Assembly (NCBI GenBank): GCA_016765515.1 | Contig: JAESPT010000030.1 | Span: 1-5,110, forward strand | Direction of reading: 5' to 3' | Length of the DNA: 5,110 nt | DNA from: Sneathiella sp. | GTDB taxonomy: Bacteria > Pseudomonadota > Alphaproteobacteria > Sneathiellales > Sneathiellaceae | Part shown: positions 1-3,796 of the stretch, piece by piece | Numbering within the stretch: the first letter of the stretch is position 1 | Layout of the letters: each line of letters opens with the position of its first letter | Position numbers and translations under genes: made by a program | Notes under the pieces: model-generated | Told to the model about the DNA's origin: nothing | Seen by the model: the letters and a program-made list of their open reading frames with translations, nothing else | The model's database searches: none

Positions 1-180
1 GCGGATATCCGGATCCTGCGAGATAAGCTTTGAGGCTTCAGTGGCGGTCACATGACGAATACTATCTTCCTTGATACTCCCAATTTTTTCATTTGCATCG
101 GCTAGATGAGGGGCGAAAAATACGACCAGAATGGCCGTGACAAAGAGGAAGATCGATCCGCGAAACCGGTTATTCATCAT
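1..180 (-). CDS. Exported protein, probable rhodanese-domain protein (N-terminal part, runs off left edge)
   Basis: Reading the minus strand from the ATG at 180 gives 60 codons without a stop, and the gene continues beyond base 1. Residues 1-29 look like a Sec signal peptide: basic start (NNRFRG), hydrophobic core (FLFVTAILVVFFAP) and an A-D-A cleavage site before Asn30. The mature part begins NEKIGSIKED and continues IRHVTATEASKLISQDPDIR. That pattern resembles the lead-in to periplasmic single-domain rhodanese (sulfurtransferase) proteins, where an LDVR motif usually follows directly. The catalytic Cys loop would lie outside the window, so the family call is inference from the lead-in only. 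Two adjacent ATG codons (180 and 177) are possible starts; AAAGG about 11 nt upstream is a weak ribosome site. The gene lies 266 bp downstream of the reductase-like gene on the same strand, with its own upstream region, so it is probably transcribed separately. Confidence 0.7.
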   Translation of the reverse strand, partial: MMNNRFRGSIFLFVTAILVVFFAPHLADANEKIGSIKEDSIRHVTATEASKLISQDPDIR

Positions 181-446
181 AAAAATCTATGCCTTTATCT
201 TCATTTTATTACCCATCACAAGCGGATCGAATATGGGACAACTCATGGAATAAGTCACCCTATCGAGCGATCACTTTTCGTTTATGCCAACTCATTCCAC
301 TTTAGATAAATTAGACAAATTTACTTTACGAACTTCAGAAATGCCTAATACGATGTATGGCTGATATATTGGGCGCCATTGAATTTCTTATTCCCATATC
401 TCCCTGATGGGCGCCAAACATCGGGAAGTTTTGATTTCAACCCTTC
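181..446. other. Intergenic region between two minus-strand genes; 9-bp direct repeat
   Basis: No gene is supported here; a plus-strand frame over 106-309 is only the antisense of the rhodanese-like gene. The region should contain the promoter of that gene on the minus strand, but I see no good -35/-10 pair. Its most visible feature is the 9-mer TGGGCGCCA at 370-378 and again at 408-416. A bulged hairpin (CCC-t-GATG, 402-409, with CATC-GGG, 419-425) overlaps the second copy. No clear terminator for the reductase-like gene is present. Confidence 0.5.
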
Positions 447-998
447 TCAGACATCTTGAGTTGGCACAATAGGAACATATTTTGACTGGATAAGGCCCGA
501 CTTAAAAATTTTGGTCTCAATATATTCAAGATCCCTATCCTCCTCTAATTCACCAAAGAGAGGAATTCCCTGGCCAAGAAGAATGGGAACTCTTGTGATC
601 ACTATATCTGCGATCAAATGCGCCTGTAAAAAGGATTGAATGACTTTTCCGCCGTCAATATATGCCCGCTGCCATCCTTCTGCAAACAGACTTTTCATAA
701 CGTTTTCTGGTGCCTGTTTTGAAATTTGGACTTTATCCCGCAATTCTTCTGGAATGTCTTTCTCGGTTAGGGTTTGGCTCAGAACCACAACAGGTTTGTC
801 ATAAGGCCACTTCTCAAAAGTAAGAACCTTCTCAAAGGAATTTCTCCCCATGATCAAACCGTCGACATTTTCCATAAAAGCGTCATATCCATGGTCTTCA
901 CCGTTTGTCGGTTGCTTCATCAACCAATCGATATCGCCATCATCACGGGCAATAAAGCCGTCTAAACTTACCGCAATGAATACATGCCCTGTTGTCAT
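447..998 (-). CDS. Dihydrofolate reductase family protein (RibD C-terminal fold)
   Basis: A complete 183-residue protein of the RibD_C/DHFR-like family (the YyaP/YwjB type), probably a cytoplasmic NAD(P)H-dependent reductase with unknown substrate. Visible family marks, in order: a beta strand with SLDGFIAR (residues 11-18, the start signature of this family), MGRNSFE (50-56, matching the usual MGR-T-E nucleotide-binding turn), the strand KPVVVLSQT (68-76), DGGKVIQSFL (115-124) and ILLGQGIPLFG (139-149). Length is normal for the family. The ATG at 998 is chosen because AGGA lies 7 nt upstream; an ATG at 1001 is also possible. The same frame stays open upstream to a TTG at 1064, but that extension overlaps a consensus -10 box and adds 21-22 residues without family similarity, so it is rejected. 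These proteins are often called dihydrofolate reductases, but true folate reduction should not be assumed. Confidence 0.9.
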   Translation of the reverse strand: MTTGHVFIAVSLDGFIARDDGDIDWLMKQPTNGEDHGYDAFMENVDGLIMGRNSFEKVLTFEKWPYDKPVVVLSQTLTEKDIPEELRDKVQISKQAPENVMKSLFAEGWQRAYIDGGKVIQSFLQAHLIADIVITRVPILLGQGIPLFGELEEDRDLEYIETKIFKSGLIQSKYVPIVPTQDV

Positions 999-1037
999 CA
1001 TAAATTCCTGATACGGAGGTTTTTCAATCAAAGGAGG

Positions 1038-1064
1038 ATTATAACAAAAAAAACAACACGACAA
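1038..1064 (-). promoter_or_regulatory. Probable sigma-70 promoter of the reductase-like gene
   Basis: On the minus strand a perfect TATAAT lies at 1043-1038, with TTGTCG at 1064-1059 as a modest -35 and a 15-nt spacer containing a run of eight T. Transcription would begin near 1031, leaving a leader of about 30 nt before the ATG at 998/1001. The -35 match and the short spacer are weak points; the -10 is exact. Confidence 0.55.
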
Positions 1065-1415
1065 GAGAGTAATTCTCCCAAAGATTCGACACTATAATTT
1101 TTTCACAAGGAAATTTCCGAGCTACACTGGCTTATAAACTGGCATGAGTTGCATTCAAAAAAAGGCAATAATTTGAAGAAGTGTAAGTTCACTGAAAATT
1201 CCCCTTAAATCGTATCTAAGCCTGTTTTTATATGTTCCTTAGATCATAACATTAGAATTCACTACTTTCACTAATATTAAAAACCGGCCGCATCTTGCGG
1301 GCCAATGGCGATGCGCTATTTCTGTCCCTCCCAACAGATTAGTGTAGGTCAGGAGTCCGGCTTTCGATCTTCAAGACTGTGGCTTAACAGCAAATTCTGA
1401 TTAGAAAGCAAAAAT
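1065..1415. other. Divergent intergenic region upstream of the VPLPA-CTERM gene
   Basis: About 350 bp separate the minus-strand reductase-like gene from the plus-strand secreted protein gene, and no coding frame is convincing. It holds a 10-bp palindrome GGAAATTTCC (1109-1118), a repeated ACTGGC (1126-1131 and 1138-1143), a 7-bp inverted repeat ATCTAAG/CTTAGAT (1214-1220 and 1238-1244, 17-nt gap) and a GC-rich hairpin at 1286-1303. The promoter of the downstream gene must lie here, but I cannot place a convincing one. The long distance leaves room for an untranslated leader or an activator site. Confidence 0.45.
1286..1303. repeat. GC-rich hairpin upstream of the secreted protein gene
   Basis: GGCCGCA pairs with TGCGGGCC around a TCT loop, seven base pairs with one bulged G; the core CCGCA-TCT-TGCGG is perfect. 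On the minus strand the hairpin is followed two bases later by TTTTT, giving it the form of a modest minus-strand intrinsic terminator, but no minus-strand gene is seen upstream of it. On the plus strand it would sit about 110 nt before the start codon, possibly in the leader. Confidence 0.4.
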
Positions 1416-2027
1416 ATGTTCAAAAAGCTCTTAGTGACAGTGGCTGCGACAGTATTAGCGTTTTCAGCTGTTCCCAGTTCCGGACAAGCCGCGACCCTGA
1501 CAGCCCTCTCAGACAATTTCAATACGGAGACTCTCAGTCTAAATTATAATTCCTTTGCTAACTGGAACGTCAGTAATGGTACCGTCGATCTGATCGGACC
1601 CGGCTTTTTTGCTCTTTGCGGCGGGACACGCTGTGTTGACATGGATGGTTCAACAGCAAATGCCGGTGACCTGACCACCAAGGACAACTTCGCCATAGGG
1701 TCCTATGCCCTGTCATTCCGAATTGCAGGGAACCAGAGAGGCGGCGCAGCAGACGGTATGGTGGTTACCTTTGGTGACCTGAACGAGTTGTTCGTGCGGA
1801 ACCCATTTGATCCATTTGGACTCGTCCAGAGAACAGTTAATCTAGCCGCGCTTGATTTTCTGACGTTCAGTCATAATGGTGGCGACAACATTGGAATTTT
1901 GTTGGATGACGTCACAATCCGCCAATTATCTGTCATTCCACTTCCTGCAGCCCTCCCCCTCTATGGTGCTGGATTGGCTGTGATGGGATTTATCGGATGG
2001 CGGCGAAAAATGAAAAATAAAAACTAA
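1416..2027 (+). CDS. Secreted protein with VPLPA-CTERM sorting signal
   Basis: A 203-residue precursor with sorting signals at both ends. Residues 1-26 form a Sec signal peptide (MFKK, hydrophobic core, G-Q-A-A cleavage region). The tail from about residue 173 (VIPLPAALPLYGAG) has the tripartite plan of PEP-CTERM-like signals of the VPLPA type: a short Pro/Ala motif, a hydrophobic helix (about 180-194) and a basic end (WRRKMKNKN). In known systems an exosortase recognises this tail in the membrane and the protein is exported to the surface or an extracellular matrix. The middle (30-170) is rich in beta-type segments: FANWNVSNGTVDLIG, DMDGSTANAGDLTTK, YALSFRIAGNQRG and FSHNGGDNIGILLDDVTI. This resembles jelly-roll PEP-CTERM proteins, possibly carbohydrate-binding, although no ligand can be deduced. 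Cys68 and Cys73 could form a small disulfide loop. No exosortase gene is in the window. The ATG is preceded by a weak AGAAAG; the signal peptide fixes the start. Monocistronic, judging from the terminator behind it. Confidence 0.88.
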   Translation: MFKKLLVTVAATVLAFSAVPSSGQAATLTALSDNFNTETLSLNYNSFANWNVSNGTVDLIGPGFFALCGGTRCVDMDGSTANAGDLTTKDNFAIGSYALSFRIAGNQRGGAADGMVVTFGDLNELFVRNPFDPFGLVQRTVNLAALDFLTFSHNGGDNIGILLDDVTIRQLSVIPLPAALPLYGAGLAVMGFIGWRRKMKNKN

Positions 2028-2062
2028 ATATCTAAAACCCTCTCCTGTTTTCCCCAACCTTC

Positions 2063-2092
2063 AGGTGGCCCCAATTGGGTCACCTTTTTTTT
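2063..2092 (+). terminator. Intrinsic terminator of the VPLPA-CTERM gene
   Basis: AGGTGGCCC and GGGTCACCT form a nine-pair stem (one G-T wobble) around the loop CAATT, followed by eight T (2085-2092). It starts 36 bp after the TAA stop at 2025-2027, a classical factor-independent terminator in the right place and orientation. Confidence 0.92.
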
Positions 2093-2147
2093 AACAGGCG
2101 ATCAGGATTTGAGCTCCTGAACGAAGCCACACTCCCTCGAACAGATT

Positions 2148-2171
2148 AAAAAAAAGACAGCTTGGCGCTGT
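2148..2171 (-). terminator. Possible weak minus-strand terminator
   Basis: On the minus strand ACAGC-GCCAA-GCTGT (2171-2157) is a five-pair stem with a five-nt loop, followed after one C by eight T (2155-2148). The stem is short, so this is only a candidate. No minus-strand gene lies upstream, so it matters only if a small RNA is transcribed leftward from the AT-rich region. Confidence 0.25.
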
Positions 2172-2281
2172 GCAGAAGCGATGGAACACCTTTATGAACG
2201 AGCGAGCATAAATTGCTCTCCATTTTCGCATAAGAAAACAATCGCCTCGCCAATATATTAGAATTCTATCATTAAAAATTG

Positions 2282-2297
2282 AATCCAAATTTGGATT
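2282..2297. repeat. Perfect 16-bp palindrome AATCCAAATTTGGATT
   Basis: The sequence AATCCAAATTTGGATT equals its own reverse complement over all 16 bases with no central spacer. Its size and symmetry suit a site for a dimeric regulator, but no known operator consensus is recognised. It lies about 700 bp before the heme-protein gene and 255 bp after the preceding stop codon. Confidence 0.6.
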
Positions 2298-2540
2298 TCA
2301 CAGCTGGTTTATTCAGCATTCGAATAATATCGCGTAATTGCTTTGAATATTTTGTAAAAATCTGTTCAAGTTTAAACATCATGCGCAGAATGTCTCTGCA
2401 TTATATATAATACTATTATACTATAACTATCAACAATATATACAACTTTATTCGTATTGTTATCAATAATTAATTAGTAAAATTTTTTGTAATATTGAAT
2501 AAATTAGATATATGATCTACTTATTAGATACAGTATTTGA

Positions 2541-2590
2541 ATATAGATTAAATGAATACATGAATATTATTTGTATTTCTTAATCTATAT
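2541..2590. repeat. Gapped inverted repeat, 11-bp perfect arms
   Basis: ATATAGATTAA (2541-2551) is exactly the reverse complement of TTAATCTATAT (2580-2590). Nested inside is a second pair, AATACA (2555-2560) and TGTATT (2572-2577), around an 11-nt central loop, so 17 pairs could form in a 50-nt unit. It may be an operator, a cruciform or an RNA hairpin. AT-rich DNA yields such repeats more easily by chance, but 11 exact pairs plus an inner set is above what one normally meets. Confidence 0.6.
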
Positions 2591-2599
2591 AAGTATAAA
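2571..2599 (+). promoter_or_regulatory. Candidate promoter in the AT-rich core
   Basis: TTGTAT (2571-2576) and TATAAA (2594-2599) are 17 bp apart. The -10 matches five of six consensus bases and the -35 only three. The right arm of the inverted repeat (2580-2590) lies inside the spacer. If real, it would start near 2606 and give a leader of almost 390 nt to the heme-protein gene. In DNA this rich in A and T, similar hexamers are common, so confidence is low. Confidence 0.25.
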
Positions 2600-2651
2600 A
2601 ATTGTTAAAACTTTATTAATACATTTATCGCCTCATTTTATGCTTGCATGT

Positions 2652-2663
2652 TATATTAATATA
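2652..2663. repeat. 12-bp palindrome TATATTAATATA
   Basis: TATATTAATATA is a perfect palindrome at the right border of the AT-rich tract, just before composition returns to normal. In such AT-rich DNA it may be chance. Confidence 0.35.
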
Positions 2664-2699
2664 CGCTAATTAACAAAAAGAGACAGACTTATCTCATTC

Positions 2700-2993
2700 T
2701 TCTGTTTCCAGAAACCAAGCGGATCTCTTGTCCTTACCTTTTACAAGGGTAACACCTTGCCAAAAGCGCAGACCCCTACAGTATTTCTTATTGTTTGTAA
2801 CAGCGTATACAACCTTGGGTATGTTATAAAACTGAAAGTAGGAATTACCGTCCCTTTCGACGAATTTGAGTAAACCCTTCAGGGTTGATCACGCGGTAAC
2901 AACTTTCACAAATAGAATGTCGAAAAATAAGAATGGCTGCCTTTCCATTCATTTCACGGTGGAACAGTCATGCCCATAAACGAGGAAAATGCC
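2700..2993 (+). other. Upstream region of the heme-protein gene with several short hairpins
   Basis: This 290-bp stretch has no gene but contains a series of potential structures: CTTGT/ACAAG interleaved with TTACC/GGTAA (2727-2752), CAAGG/CCTTG (2744-2748 and 2755-2759), TTGTA/TACAA (2795-2799 and 2808-2812), GAAAG/CTTTC with inner GG/CC (2834-2858), a perfect AACCCT-TC-AGGGTT (2873-2886) and an imperfect 20-bp palindrome (2884-2903, 7 of 10 pairs). Frames starting at 2933 and 2970 begin here but are not taken as gene starts. The region is the likely leader and promoter of the heme-protein/chemoreceptor pair. No known riboswitch class is recognised. Confidence 0.4.
2982..2986 (+). promoter_or_regulatory. 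Ribosome binding site deciding the heme-protein start
   Basis: GAGGA lies 7 nt before the ATG at 2994. The alternative in-frame ATG at 2970 has GGTGGA (2958-2963) at 6 nt, a less regular site. The downstream start also puts the hydrophobic signal segment closer to the N-terminus. Confidence 0.6.
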
Positions 2994-3776
2994 ATGCTCT
3001 ATTCTGTCCGACCGCTCTTAAACTGTCTTCGTTTGATGTTTTTTTCCTGTTTGCTAGCAATGGTTCTCAATATGGCACCGATCACGGTTTCTTTTGGCGC
3101 TACAGCTGCAACCAATGAAGAAATCGCCTTGAACCTTGCTACTCTGTTACGATCCGCACGCGCCGTCATCTCTGACAATCAGAAAAAGATCAATGACGCG
3201 TCCCTAGGCGATAAAGGATTGACCGCAAATGTTGTGGTGACAATTGCCAAAGAAAATTTCAAAAAAGCTACAGGAAAAGATATCGAACCTCTTCTTTCAG
3301 ATGGCTTACAAGGGGAATTATTGACCAGCGAATTAGCGGCCATTGGCAGTGTCATGGATGATGCGCAAGCGGTCATCAATCAGCAAGGAGTTGGCTTAAA
3401 GGGTTTTCTACCCGCTATTTTCGCCCGGCAAGTCACTGAAAAATTTCGCCAAAACAGTGGCGGCAAAGCAGATTTGAAGCTGACAGCCCCCAAAAACTAT
3501 GTTCGCAATCGAGCCAATCGCCCCGATAAATGGGAGCATTCCGTTATCGAAAACCAGTTCAAGTCCGCCTCCTACACCAAGGGACAAGCATACTCTGAAA
3601 ATACGCAGAAAAAGGGCAAACCCGCCTTTCGCCTCATGATCCCAGAATATTACAAACAATCCTGCCTCGCCTGTCACGGTGAACCAAAAGGCGCCCGTGA
3701 TATTACAGGCGGCAAAAAAGAAGGCGGTGTTCTCGGTGAACTGGGCGGTTCTATCAGCGTTTCAATATTTCAGTAA
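2994..3776 (+). CDS. Exported c-type heme protein, DUF3365 (Tll0287-like) domain
   Basis: A 260-residue precursor (268 if the ATG at 2970 is used). Residues 1 to about 38 hold a basic start and a long hydrophobic segment (LMFFSCLLAMVL), ending near GATA-ATNEE, so the protein is exported, as cytochrome c maturation in the periplasm requires. The rest matches the DUF3365 family: an N-terminal helix with NLATLLRSARAVISDNQ, GDKGLT, then GLKGFLPAIFAR, NRANRPDKWE, PAFRLMIPEYY, the heme site CLACH (residues 224-228) followed by GEPKG, and a C-terminal DITGGKKEGGVLGELGGSIS. The domain covers the whole mature protein. The two Cys bind the heme vinyl groups and His228 is an axial ligand; the second ligand is not obvious. 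The family is known as a heme sensor module, often fused to kinases or chemoreceptors, with an assumed redox or gas (NO, CO, O2) role. Here it stands alone, 20 nt before a chemoreceptor gene, which suggests a partner role. Two 37-residue internal segments resemble each other. Confidence 0.92.
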   Translation: MLYSVRPLLNCLRLMFFSCLLAMVLNMAPITVSFGATAATNEEIALNLATLLRSARAVISDNQKKINDASLGDKGLTANVVVTIAKENFKKATGKDIEPLLSDGLQGELLTSELAAIGSVMDDAQAVINQQGVGLKGFLPAIFARQVTEKFRQNSGGKADLKLTAPKNYVRNRANRPDKWEHSVIENQFKSASYTKGQAYSENTQKKGKPAFRLMIPEYYKQSCLACHGEPKGARDITGGKKEGGVLGELGGSISVSIFQ

Positions 3777-3796
3777 TTAAACAGACGGAGCAGATT

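Larger units (their letters stand above)
2093..2400. other. Non-coding stretch between terminator and AT-rich core
   Basis: No gene is convincing. A minus-strand frame of 65 codons (2091-2288) has no recognisable domain, overlaps the T-run of the terminator and is not supported. Structures seen: TCAGGA/TCCTGA hairpin (2102-2107 and 2115-2120), a small stem next to an A8 run (2148-2171), a 16-bp palindrome (2282-2297) and a GCAGA/TCTGC hairpin (2385-2389 and 2395-2399). Confidence 0.5.
2401..2640. other. Very AT-rich core, about 16% GC
   Basis: Counting by hand gives 38 G or C in these 240 bases, against near-normal composition in the flanking genes. The change is abrupt: bases 2701-2993 return to ordinary composition. 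It contains no open frame worth reporting, but it has many -10-like hexamers (for example TATAAT at 2406-2411), a 12-bp palindrome ATTATATATAAT (2400-2411) and a gapped inverted repeat (2541-2590). Possible roles are a strong or multi-promoter region with UP-like elements, a target of a xenogeneic silencer, or DNA of foreign origin. None of these is proven by sequence alone. Confidence 0.7.

Noticed and set aside
106..309. 67-codon plus-strand frame
   Set aside because: Its first part is antisense to the signal-peptide gene at 1-180, and the protein has no recognisable features.
774..965. 63-codon plus-strand frame
   Set aside because: Lies fully antisense within the well-supported reductase-like gene.
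1128..1152. Sigma-54-like promoter (TGGCATGAGTTGCA) before the VPLPA-CTERM gene
   Set aside because: The GG and GC elements are 8 bp apart instead of the required 10. The alternative pair beginning at 1129 has the right spacing but GG instead of GC in the -12 element.
2091..2288. 65-codon minus-strand frame
   Set aside because: No recognisable domain, odd composition, overlaps the T-run of the plus-strand terminator and contains the stem-A8 structure at 2148-2171; no convincing ribosome site was seen.
2841..2864. EcfG-type promoter (GGAAT ... CGAA)
   Set aside because: The -35 lacks the C of GGAAC, the spacer is 15 instead of 16-17 and the -10 lacks CGTT.
2884..2903. Fnr or NnrR box
   Set aside because: The left TTGAT half is present but the right half does not match ATCAA at the 4-bp spacing, and the TTG to CAA distance is 12 bp rather than 8. 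Kept only as an imperfect palindrome.
2933..3118. 61-codon plus-strand frame overlapping the start of the heme-protein gene
   Set aside because: It is in another frame from the DUF3365 gene, has no family features and ends inside that gene.
3179..3677. Two minus-strand frames opposite the heme-protein gene
   Set aside because: Antisense shadows of a gene with clear domain and heme motifs; no independent support.
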